A DNA stretch of 19,627 nt from the NCBI GenBank assembly GCA_016711605.1, contig JADJSS010000019.1:1-19627 (forward strand), in the 5' to 3' direction. A program made the position numbers and the translations under genes. Position 1 is the first letter of the stretch. Each line of letters begins with the position of its first letter. Shown here piece after piece: positions 6,921 through 16,074 of the stretch. The stretch is from Saprospirales bacterium (lineage in GTDB: Bacteria; Bacteroidota; Bacteroidia; Chitinophagales; JADIYW01). A model generated the notes under the pieces. The model was not told the DNA's origin. It made no database searches and was given only the letters and a program-made list of their open reading frames with translations.

Positions 6921-8801
6921 ATGAAATCAACATTTAGTCTATTCATTTTAATACTCTTTGGATCAAAATTATTTTCAATCGAAACAAATAAATCTATTGA
7001 TTCTATTAATGATTTGAGTATGTCGTTTGCAGAAACAGATGCAACGAAATCTATGTTCTTTGCAAATCAAGCAATTAAATTTAGTGAGCAACAAAATTAT
7101 CTAACTGGAAAAGCAAAAGCATATAATTGTATTGGTATTGTATATGATGTAGCTGGTAATTATGATTCATCAATCTACTATTATAATAAAGGTTTGCAAA
7201 TTGCAAAAGAAGCAAAAAACAATAAAGTTACAGCTGCAATTACCAATAATATAGGTATGATTCATTGGAATAAAGGTGACTACGAAATTGCGTTGCAAAA
7301 ATATTTTGAAGCATATAAATTATATATACAAGAAAAAAATGAAAAAGGCCAAGCTAATACGTTAAGTAATATTGGATTGATTTATGCTGACATTCATAAA
7401 GATAAAGAAGCAATGGAATATTGCGAGCAGGCATTAACTATTCGCGAAAAAATAAATGATGAATATGGATTAAGTATTTCTTATACCAACTTGGCTTCTT
7501 TGTATTCTAATTTAAATGAAATGAATAAATGTATAGCATTTAATCAGAAATCGATTGATATAAAAACGAAAGTAAAGGATGATTATGGAATTGCTATAAA
7601 TTTAAATAATATGGCAAGCGAGTATACTAAACTCAAACAGTACGACAAAGCATTAGCATTAAATTTTGATGCAGAAAAAATCCGAATAAAAATAGATGAC
7701 AAGTTTGGTTTATGTACAACTTATGAAGCAATCGGTCATGTTTTTTCTAAATTAAAAAATAATAACAAATCAATCGACTATTTAAAAAAAGCAGAAAGCA
7801 TTGCAGTTGAGTTAGATTCTAAATCTAAATTAAAAGATATTTATTTAGGATTGGCTGAAAACTACAAAGAAATAAAGCAGTTTGAGGAAGCCATCCAATA
7901 TTTTGAAAAGCATGATGCATTAAAAGATTCTATTTTCTCAACAGAAAGTAACGATGCATTTGCTAAATTACATGTACAATATGAAACTGAAAAAAAATCA
8001 AAAGAAATTGCTAAACAACAATTAGAAATTAAAAATCGAAATTTTTTATTGGTTGGATTATTTTCGCTGTTATTAATTGCATCATTGTTGTTTTATTTAA
8101 TCTATTCTAAAAATAAAGCTAAGCAGGAAAAACAATTGCAATTAGAGCGTTTAAAGGAACAAGAACAACGAGCAAAAGTAATTTTAGAAACTGAAGAGAA
8201 CGAACGTCAACGCCTAGCACGAGAATTACACGATGGTGTTGGCCAATTATTAACCGCTACAAAATTAAATCTAGCAAATCTGAAAAATACTGAAAACGCA
8301 ACAGCATCAATACAGCATTCAATGAATATTTTAGATGAATCTATTCAGGAAATTAGAAATATATCACACAACATGGTGCCTGATGTTTTACTAAGATTTG
8401 GTTTGGTAAAAGCTGTGGAAGAATTTATAAAAAAAATTAAAAACCAATCAACAGCAATTAATTTTGAAAGTACAAATTTTGATGCAACTTGTTTAGACGA
8501 AACATCGCAGTTAATGTTGTATAGAATTATTCAAGAAAGTGTAAATAATGCAATAAAATACGCTGATGCAACAACAATAAATGTGCAATTAACTTCAGAT
8601 GAAGATGAACTTACTTTGTTGATTGAAGATAATGGAAAAGGATTTGATATGGATGCGATGTTGCAAAAAAATGGAATTGGAATGAAAAATATGAAACTTA
8701 GAAGTGAGTTTTTAAAAGGTCATTTAACTATTGATTCATCATTAGGAAATGGAACAACTATTATTGTTGATATTCCGATTAATAAAACAAGCTCAATTTA
8801 A
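6921..8801 (+). CDS. TPR-containing sensor histidine kinase (HisKA_3 type)
   Basis: A 626-residue membrane sensor. Residues 1-19 are a signal peptide. Seven TPRs with an exact 40-residue period begin near residues 69, 109, 150, 189, 229, 269 and 309. A transmembrane helix lies at about 374-395, then a charged coiled coil at about 396-430, the HisKA_3 phosphoacceptor motif RELHDGVGQ with His437, and a HATPase domain with ESVNNAIKYA (539-548), DNGKGFD (570-576) and GIGMKNM (585-591). The TPRs should therefore be outside the cytoplasm and the kinase inside. Such kinases normally phosphorylate NarL/LuxR-type response regulators; none is encoded nearby, so it is an orphan here. Co-transcription with the acylase is inferred from the 7-base gap. 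The stop overlaps the stop of the convergent transporter gene by four bases. Confidence 0.94.
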   Translation: MKSTFSLFILILFGSKLFSIETNKSIDSINDLSMSFAETDATKSMFFANQAIKFSEQQNYLTGKAKAYNCIGIVYDVAGNYDSSIYYYNKGLQIAKEAKNNKVTAAITNNIGMIHWNKGDYEIALQKYFEAYKLYIQEKNEKGQANTLSNIGLIYADIHKDKEAMEYCEQALTIREKINDEYGLSISYTNLASLYSNLNEMNKCIAFNQKSIDIKTKVKDDYGIAINLNNMASEYTKLKQYDKALALNFDAEKIRIKIDDKFGLCTTYEAIGHVFSKLKNNNKSIDYLKKAESIAVELDSKSKLKDIYLGLAENYKEIKQFEEAIQYFEKHDALKDSIFSTESNDAFAKLHVQYETEKKSKEIAKQQLEIKNRNFLLVGLFSLLLIASLLFYLIYSKNKAKQEKQLQLERLKEQEQRAKVILETEENERQRLARELHDGVGQLLTATKLNLANLKNTENATASIQHSMNILDESIQEIRNISHNMVPDVLLRFGLVKAVEEFIKKIKNQSTAINFESTNFDATCLDETSQLMLYRIIQESVNNAIKYADATTINVQLTSDEDELTLLIEDNGKGFDMDAMLQKNGIGMKNMKLRSEFLKGHLTIDSSLGNGTTIIVDIPINKTSSI

Positions 8802-9679
8802 TTGCTTTTTTTTCTATCAAACATTGCATGTAAAAAAACGGCGCTTACAATAATGACCGAACCAATGTAAAACTTCCAATTGAGTTGTTCATTTTCATGT
8901 AAAAAAATTGCAGCTAAAATCACACCATAAACTGGCTCTAAATTATTGATTAAAGAAGTAGTAAATGCGTTGGTTGCTTTCAATGCACGCAAAAATAAAT
9001 TATAAGGAATAATAGTACAAACAACAGACAGAATCATCAATAAAATAAAGTCTTTTGATGTTGGTATTGGAAACAATTGTTTTGTGAAATGCAAATAAAA
9101 TGGCAAACAAAAACTCAAAAATAAAAAGCCACTTAACATTTGAATAAACGTGATGGAATTGGGTTCAATTTCTTGTGTGTATTTTTTATTATAGATAGAA
9201 AAAAAAGCAGCTAATACAGCAGCTAAAATGCCCAACCAAAAACCAAATTTTAAATTAATATCTAATGATTGGTTGATGAGTAATATTCCAGGAATTACAA
9301 TAATTCCAAAAAATAAATTCGATTTATTGAATGCGTTTTTGGTAATGATTGGTTCTAAAACAGAAATAAAAAATGAAATTAATGCAATACAACTTACTGC
9401 AACCGATGCATTGGCAAACTTAATAGAACCATACCAGGCAACCCAATGCAAAGTCAAAATTATACCGATTCCGCCAATTGTAGTTATTTTTTTGAATGAA
9501 AGTGTTTTAATGTTCTCAACTATTTTTGGAATAAACAACATTACCACAGAAACAATTAAAACACGATACCAAACCAAAGGCAACTCACTTATTGAAATGA
9601 GTTTACCTAAAATAGCAGTCAAACCCCAAAGAAATGTGGTGATGTGCATTTGCAAATATGCAGTACGTTTGTTTTGCAT
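8798..9679 (-). CDS. EamA/DMT-family membrane transporter
   Basis: A 293-residue, very hydrophobic protein with about ten transmembrane helices in two related halves of five, the plan of the EamA (DUF6) drug/metabolite transporter family. Typical features include FLWGLTAILGKLIS in helix 1, LHWVAWYGSIKFANASVA at the end of the first half, and NNLEPVYGVILAAIFLHE in the second half. Substrates of this family range over amino acids, nucleotide bases and other small metabolites, and cannot be predicted here. The start at 9679 (MQNKRTAYLQMH) gives a short cytoplasmic N-terminus followed directly by helix 1. The gene faces the histidine kinase tail to tail with overlapping stops and is divergent from the DUF962 gene. 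Confidence 0.92.
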   Translation of the reverse strand: MQNKRTAYLQMHITTFLWGLTAILGKLISISELPLVWYRVLIVSVVMLFIPKIVENIKTLSFKKITTIGGIGIILTLHWVAWYGSIKFANASVAVSCIALISFFISVLEPIITKNAFNKSNLFFGIIVIPGILLINQSLDINLKFGFWLGILAAVLAAFFSIYNKKYTQEIEPNSITFIQMLSGFLFLSFCLPFYLHFTKQLFPIPTSKDFILLMILSVVCTIIPYNLFLRALKATNAFTTSLINNLEPVYGVILAAIFLHENEQLNWKFYIGSVIIVSAVFLHAMFDRKKSN

Positions 9680-9683
9680 GCTG

Positions 9684-9714
9684 CGAATATATGTAGCATA
9701 TAAATCGTTGACAA
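9684..9714 (-). promoter_or_regulatory. Possible -33/-7 promoter of the EamA transporter gene
   Basis: On the minus strand TTG (9712-9714) is followed after 20 bases by TATATTCG (9684-9691), one base off the TAnnTTTG box and at plausible Bacteroidota spacing. The box ends only four bases before the ATG at 9679, so the transcript would have almost no leader. This is a weak match in AT-rich DNA. Confidence 0.3.
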
Positions 9715-9792
9715 GTTTTGCGTATTATTTCTAAATTATGCTTAACTTTATTCTACAATTCTGTAATCTTATCGTTCAAAAATTAATTTTTT

Positions 9793-10131
9793 ATGGAAAG
9801 AAAATATCACACGTTAAAAGATTTTTATCCTTACTATTTAACAGAACACAGCGATCCGACTTGTAGATTGTTTCATTATATTGGCACTACACTTTTATTT
9901 GTAATTGTGATAGCATCAATTGTAACTGGTATTGCAAAAATCTTATTTCTATTACCTATTGTAGGTTACGGTTTTGCATGGATGGGTCATTTTATTTTTG
10001 AGAAAAATAAACCAGCAACTTTTCAATATCCATTTTATAGTTTAGCATCCGATTTCATTATGTTTTTCCATTTTTTAACAGGAAAAGTAGATGCAAAACT
10101 AGCCGATGCAAAGAAGATTGTTGGTGTTTAA
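9793..10131 (+). CDS. DUF962 / Mpo1-like membrane protein
   Basis: A 112-residue protein of the DUF962 family, whose yeast member Mpo1 is an iron-dependent dioxygenase of 2-hydroxy fatty acids in phytosphingosine breakdown. Recognisable blocks are FYPYYLTEHSDPTCRLFHYIGT (His19, His28), a hydrophobic helix pair at about 30-64, GHFIFEKNKPATFQYP (His66) and a C-terminal hydrophobic stretch SDFIMFFHFLTG with His93. The conserved histidines fit the metal-binding pattern of the family. Bacterial members are short like this one and mostly uncharacterised, so the enzymatic role is inferred from the yeast homologue only. Its stop overlaps the convergent hydrolase gene by four bases. Confidence 0.9.
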   Translation: MERKYHTLKDFYPYYLTEHSDPTCRLFHYIGTTLLFVIVIASIVTGIAKILFLLPIVGYGFAWMGHFIFEKNKPATFQYPFYSLASDFIMFFHFLTGKVDAKLADAKKIVGV

Positions 10132-11411
10132 TTATACGTTGCTTTCAACACTGCATCATTATCAATTCTGCTCTTATCGATGCCTAAATCGATTGCTTCT
10201 TGCAAACATGCTTTTGCTTGCGTAACATCTTTCTTTAAAATAAATAATTTGGCACGCATCAACGCTTGTTCAGGATTGGCTGGATCTGCATGCTGATAAA
10301 TATAGAGTATCTTTTCAAGATTTGGAATATTGTTTTCATTGAATGATTGCAATGCATATGAATATCCAGCCAACGATAAAAATCCTAATAAACGTTCGTT
10401 AATTCCTGTTTTATCTGTTTTAATATTTTGGTTTAATTTTTCAATTTCATTTTTCCAGTAAATAGAATCTTTATTTAAAAAGTCTTTTTGATAGTTTTCT
10501 TTTGTAGTTGTCTCTTTCTGATAATTTGCCTGAAGTGTTTTTATTTCTTTTTTAAATTGCTCACTCACAACAATTTTTGCGACATTTGATTTAAAGTACG
10601 AAACATCAAACATTTTATCCATTGTTAATATCGATTTCTTTCCAACAATAAAAGCTTGTCTATATTTTTTAGCTGACAATGCTTTATCAAATTCAGTTTT
10701 AAAACTTAAAAAACATTGAGCAATAAAAATTTTATCCTGAGGCATTTCTTTTTTTTGCATCTTCTTTAACAAATACCACCTGAATGCATTGAGAGCAACA
10801 ATGCTATCAGGCCAAGCATGTTTGCTGTTAAACTCAAGTTGTAAATGCTTGTTGTTTCCTATAGTTTCCTGATTATAACTATATGCTAATAAATCAGTAT
10901 AGTTCATATCTTTTGTTCCATTAAAACCAAGACACTCAATCGAATTCTGCAACGGCAAATATGCACCACCATATATACAGTATTGTATGGTTTTAGAATT
11001 GTTTGCGCAATACATGGCAGCTTTTGCACCACCTGAAAAACCCCAAAGTGCAACATTCTTACTTTCAATTTTATACGTTGAATAAAGTTCATTCATTAGT
11101 TTACTGTAATTAGATAAGATTACGTTAAACTCCATACCATTTTTTGAAGTATTATTGCCAATTAAAATTATACCAAATTGCTCTGCAATATTTTTATATA
11201 AACTAATCGGATAAACACCATTACCATTTGGGTCAAATAAAACAAATACAAGGTTATTGGTACTTACTTTCTTAGGAATATAAATAGCATAACTCAAGGC
11301 AGTGTCACTTTTTAATTTAACATTGTCGAAAATTCTACCTTTATCTATATTTTGAGATAGCGAGTTGAAACATAAAAATGAGACAAAAAGAAAAAAGAAA
11401 CTATTTTTCAT
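10128..11411 (-). CDS. Secreted alpha/beta hydrolase (esterase-like) with C-terminal TPR-like region
   Basis: With ATG at 11411 the product is 427 residues and begins with a good signal peptide (MKNSFFFLFVSFLCFNSLSQ, about 1-20). An in-frame ATG ten codons upstream (11441) would put MNKHFLYLCA in front and lie upstream of a perfect -7 box, so it is not preferred. Residues about 30-220 are an alpha/beta hydrolase domain: strand VFVLFDPNG, nucleophile elbow GFSGG at 124-128 with Ser126, candidate acid Asp168 (GTKDMNY) and His198 (KHAWPDS). The pattern resembles small esterase/dienelactone-hydrolase-like enzymes. The last 70 or so residues (QALMRAKLFILKKDVTQAKACLQEAIDLG) look like a degenerate TPR helix pair. 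The substrate is unknown. Confidence 0.83.
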   Translation of the reverse strand: MKNSFFFLFVSFLCFNSLSQNIDKGRIFDNVKLKSDTALSYAIYIPKKVSTNNLVFVLFDPNGNGVYPISLYKNIAEQFGIILIGNNTSKNGMEFNVILSNYSKLMNELYSTYKIESKNVALWGFSGGAKAAMYCANNSKTIQYCIYGGAYLPLQNSIECLGFNGTKDMNYTDLLAYSYNQETIGNNKHLQLEFNSKHAWPDSIVALNAFRWYLLKKMQKKEMPQDKIFIAQCFLSFKTEFDKALSAKKYRQAFIVGKKSILTMDKMFDVSYFKSNVAKIVVSEQFKKEIKTLQANYQKETTTKENYQKDFLNKDSIYWKNEIEKLNQNIKTDKTGINERLLGFLSLAGYSYALQSFNENNIPNLEKILYIYQHADPANPEQALMRAKLFILKKDVTQAKACLQEAIDLGIDKSRIDNDAVLKATYN

Positions 11412-11415
11412 AGCG

Positions 11416-11423
11416 CAAAGGTA
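11416..11423 (-). promoter_or_regulatory. -7 box TACCTTTG immediately before the hydrolase start
   Basis: The minus strand has a perfect TAnnTTTG match only four bases before the ATG at 11411. A transcript from it would begin at or next to the start codon. A TTG lies about 15 bases upstream of the box, closer than the usual -33 distance. The box sits inside the alternative longer reading from 11441 and argues against that start. Confidence 0.5.
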
Positions 11424-11526
11424 TAAAAAATGTTTATTCAATAATTTTTTCTAAGATATTCTTACTCATCGTAAAAATTTAAAATTAAATGCGTTTGATG
11501 ATTGAGTTCGTTGTAAAAATTATTTT

Positions 11527-12174
11527 TTGATTGAAGATAATGGCTTCACTTTAATTGATACTGGTTATAAAAACAGTAGCGATAAAATTTTTGATGCTAT
11601 CAGCAAAGCAGGCAAAAATCCGAATGATATTAAACAGGTAATTTTGACACATGCGCATCCTGATCATTCAGGTAGTGCAGCCGAATTAAAGAAACGTTTG
11701 AACATTCCAGTGTTGGCTCACGAAGAAGATGCAAAAATTATTGAACAAGGCATTGGTGGTCGAATGCCATTTGTATTGTCGCCAGGAATAGTTAATTGGA
11801 TGGTGTTTAATTTGCTGATTAAAAACAGCGATCCTTCGATAGAAAAACTACCAATTGACAAAAAATTGCAACATAATGATGTGCTTCCTATTGCTGGTAG
11901 TGTGCAAGTAATTCATACACCTGGACACAGCGCTGGACATATTGTTTTGTTGGTGAAAAATGAAGGTGTTTTAATTTCTGGTGATCTTTGTGCGAATGTG
12001 ATGGGTTTGGATTTAAGCACTGTTTATGAAGACAGACAATTAGGTGTGCAAAGTATATTAAATGTTGCAACTTTAGATTTTGACACTGCTGTGTTTGGTC
12101 ATGGAAATGCGTTGAAGAAAGAAGCGAATAAAAAGTTAAAAGCAAAATTTTCAACCATGAATTTAAAAATTTAA
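11527..12174 (+). CDS. Metallo-beta-lactamase-fold hydrolase, N-terminus probably frameshifted
   Basis: The 215-residue frame opens at TTG 11527 with LIEDNGFTLIDTGY, the second strand of an MBL fold, then has the zinc motif THAHPDHSG, the later HTPGHSAGH metal-ligand segment, ISGDLC with its Asp, and FGHGN with the last His near the C-terminus. The family covers many zinc hydrolases (lactonases, thioesterases, glyoxalase II relatives); the exact activity is not determined. A first strand is missing. The sequence just upstream, from ATG 11489, reads MRLMIEFVVK and would join in frame as VVKNYFLIEDNG if the five-A run at 11515-11519 had one more A. The true start is therefore more likely 11489. 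It is divergent from the alpha/beta hydrolase and convergent with the lipoprotein gene, whose stop lies 15 bases away. Confidence 0.85.
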   Translation: MIEDNGFTLIDTGYKNSSDKIFDAISKAGKNPNDIKQVILTHAHPDHSGSAAELKKRLNIPVLAHEEDAKIIEQGIGGRMPFVLSPGIVNWMVFNLLIKNSDPSIEKLPIDKKLQHNDVLPIAGSVQVIHTPGHSAGHIVLLVKNEGVLISGDLCANVMGLDLSTVYEDRQLGVQSILNVATLDFDTAVFGHGNALKKEANKKLKAKFSTMNLKI

Positions 12175-12189
12175 TTACGTTGTTTTATT

Positions 12190-12900
12190 TCAATACTTTT
12201 TTATAGTAACCATGTGTTTAAAATAATCATGTTTCACTAAGTAGTCAAATTTTTCATTATTCATATCTTCAATAAAAGCATCAGAAGAAAAACCACTTTT
12301 AGATTCTTGTGTGACTTCAAAGTTTTTTGGCAAATTATCTAGTTCATCTGCTTTCAGCATATTTACAATCAACACACCTTTTTTCTTTGGTATTAATTGC
12401 ACAGTCAGCCAATCTTTATCGTCTTTAATATTTACATAGTAGCATTTATCTTTTGCTCTTAAAATATCTTTAGTAGCAATATTTACTAATTCTGCTGTAT
12501 CTGTTTTTTCAATTAAAATATAATTTCCAAACGTTTTTTTAGTAACAATAGATTTTCCTTCAACGCCAACAGTTGCCGTGTTTATATTACTCATATTTAA
12601 TTTGGTGACATCATAATACGATTTTTCAATTGTGGTGTAGCGAATGGTATTTTTAGAAATATCGATATTAAAAACACCTGTTTTTACAGAATCTTTAGTT
12701 TTATAAATTTCTGGAAAATAATGTTCGTTATATGAACTATCATCTAACATGCTATCTGTTACATAATAATTACCTATGAGTTGTTTATTAAAAGTGCTGA
12801 TATTATCAGTATCCATTGGCATCGGCGACTCGAAGCGAACGTTGTTACACGATATGAGTATCGGAATACTTAGTAATAAAACAAGTTTTATAGTTTTCAT
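12190..12900 (-). CDS. Lipoprotein of unknown function
   Basis: A 236-residue protein with a lipoprotein signal: hydrophobic MKTIKLVLLLSIPILIS followed by Cys18 (LISC), so it should be lipid-anchored, probably in the outer membrane. Just after the Cys is VRFESPMPMDTDNISTFNKQLIGNYY, resembling the start of a group of uncharacterised Bacteroidota lipoproteins with FE-P-P and G-Y motifs. The rest is rich in predicted beta strands, with many alternating hydrophobic and polar residues and paired Lys/Asp clusters. No catalytic motif is visible. A TATATTTA box at 12920-12927 on the minus strand, one base off the consensus, could be its promoter and would give a leader of about 15-20 bases. Confidence 0.8.
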   Translation of the reverse strand: MKTIKLVLLLSIPILISCNNVRFESPMPMDTDNISTFNKQLIGNYYVTDSMLDDSSYNEHYFPEIYKTKDSVKTGVFNIDISKNTIRYTTIEKSYYDVTKLNMSNINTATVGVEGKSIVTKKTFGNYILIEKTDTAELVNIATKDILRAKDKCYYVNIKDDKDWLTVQLIPKKKGVLIVNMLKADELDNLPKNFEVTQESKSGFSSDAFIEDMNNEKFDYLVKHDYFKHMVTIKKY

Positions 12901-13105
12901 AATTTTGGTTTTTCTACCTTAAATATAATTGATTTATTGCTTGTTTGTTGATTTTAATTATTTAGAAATGATAGTAATTTCAATCATAAAAAAGTTAGAG
13001 AAAATTGAATTCAGATATTTTTTAATTTAAGTCAACTAAATACAACTTAAACTGTAATATTATAATCGTTTTATTCACTAATTTAGCAACCTAATAAATT
13101 GTATA

Positions 13106-15108
<2,003 letters not shown>

Positions 15109-15135
15109 AAATTTCGAATAAAACTTATTAAAAGC

Positions 15136-15165
15136 TCTGTTTTATTTGAAAACAGACCTTTTTTT
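15136..15165 (+). terminator. Rho-independent terminator of the M13 peptidase gene
   Basis: Perfect 8-bp stem TCTGTTTT/AAAACAGA (15136-15143 and 15149-15156) with loop ATTTG, then CC and seven T. It begins 28 bases after the stop codon at 15108. Confidence 0.85.
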
Positions 15166-15439
15166 ATCTTGAATATTTTCTTTTATAACCATTAACAAGT
15201 AGTTTTAAATCGATTTTCACAAATTTCATTCTTTGACCTACATCAACAAAAACGCATTTTTACCACTTATAAAGCCAAAGCTACCGTTTAATCAAAGAAA
15301 CCTACCACTTACTAAATATCTGTTTTGTTATTAATATGTTGTATATATTTACATCATCAACAGAGTTGTTTACGTTTCTTCATTTTATCTGTTGTTTACG
15401 GCTTTTAGTAGACTCTAAAGCTAGATCATAAAACCACCC
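15166..15439. other. Intergenic stretch with a 10-bp direct repeat and no gene
   Basis: No reading frame, tRNA or known RNA motif is recognised between the terminator and the inverted repeat. The one pattern seen is GTTGTTTACG occurring twice, at 15365-15374 and 15391-15400, with starts 26 bases apart. Two direct sites at that distance could be a regulator-binding pair for the downstream small gene, but nothing else supports this. Confidence 0.4.
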
Positions 15440-15495
15440 TAACAAATTCTTTGATTTATTGCCTAAATGGAATCATTTCATCAAAGAATTTGTTA
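15440..15495. repeat. 16-bp perfect inverted repeat with 24-base loop
   Basis: TAACAAATTCTTTGAT (15440-15455) is the exact reverse complement of ATCAAAGAATTTGTTA (15480-15495). The loop is 24 bases. There is no T-run right after either arm, so it does not look like a terminator. The right arm ends 21 bases before the ATG at 15517, so it lies in or just before the leader of the next gene and could be an operator or an RNA hairpin. Confidence 0.85.
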
Positions 15496-15516
15496 TTGAT
15501 TTAGACAAAATATACT

Positions 15517-15909
15517 ATGAAAAAAATCTACAAAATATTATTTCTTCTTTATTCTCATTTCCGTCATCTTAATGGATATTCAGACGATAAAATTACGGCA
15601 AAATCAACCATCAGAAGTATTTGGAAATACGAACAAGATCAAACTAAATTCTCACCAGAAGATGGTATCGCAAAAAAAATATTCTTTCTATCTTTAAATG
15701 ATGACGGAACATTTCACCAATATGTAAAAGTAATTCCACTTTCTTCAAAAGACTATTTCAGAGTAAAAAACTATGAATTAGATGGAACTTGGAAAGAAAA
15801 AGATGGTAAAATTATTCTTGAAGAATACGGAAAAACAAATGAAATTGATTACGCTTATTTTATTTCAAATTTTGAAAATATAGACAATCAAGTAATTACT
15901 AAAAAATAG
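15517..15909 (+). CDS. Small exported protein of unknown function
   Basis: A 130-residue protein whose mature part has beta-strand-like repeats of the form FLSLNDDGTFHQYVKV and ELDGTWKEKDGKIILEEYG, the kind of pattern found in small lipocalin-like or META-like secreted proteins of Bacteroidota. No enzyme motif is seen, and I do not recognise the family. The N-terminus reads MKKIYKILFLLYSHFRHLNGYSDD, a poor signal peptide. Between about 15545 and 15575 another frame reads FFILISVIL, a very good hydrophobic core, so a compensating pair of indels inside the signal peptide is likely. It stands alone between an inverted repeat and a terminator. Confidence 0.65.
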   Translation: MKKIYKILFLLYSHFRHLNGYSDDKITAKSTIRSIWKYEQDQTKFSPEDGIAKKIFFLSLNDDGTFHQYVKVIPLSSKDYFRVKNYELDGTWKEKDGKIILEEYGKTNEIDYAYFISNFENIDNQVITKK

Positions 15910-15937
15910 AACTTCACTACAATTTGTTTTAATTGAA

Positions 15938-15966
15938 GGCCATCTCAGCAATAAGATGGCTTTTTT
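15938..15966 (+). terminator. Rho-independent terminator of the small exported protein gene
   Basis: Perfect 7-bp stem GCCATCT/AGATGGC (15939-15945 and 15954-15960), extended by a possible G-U pair at its base, loop of 8 bases, followed by six T. It lies 29 bases after the stop at 15909. Confidence 0.9.
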
Positions 15967-16074
15967 ATTTCTAAACTGTTATTTATTTACAGATAACACA
16001 TAAAATTTATTCATTCATTTTTTCATTTTGTAAATTTATGCTGGACAATGTAAAATATTGTTCTTCTTTATAAC

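Noticed and set aside
9228..9734. A plus-strand open frame of 168 codons opposite the EamA transporter gene
   Set aside because: The minus-strand frame gives a clear ten-helix transporter; the plus frame has no domain, and its length comes from composition.
15440..15495. An integron attC-like site, because the arms begin AAC and end GTT
   Set aside because: The flanks do not fit RYYYAAC/GTTRRRY, the stem lacks unpaired bases typical of attC, and there is no integrase or cassette array.
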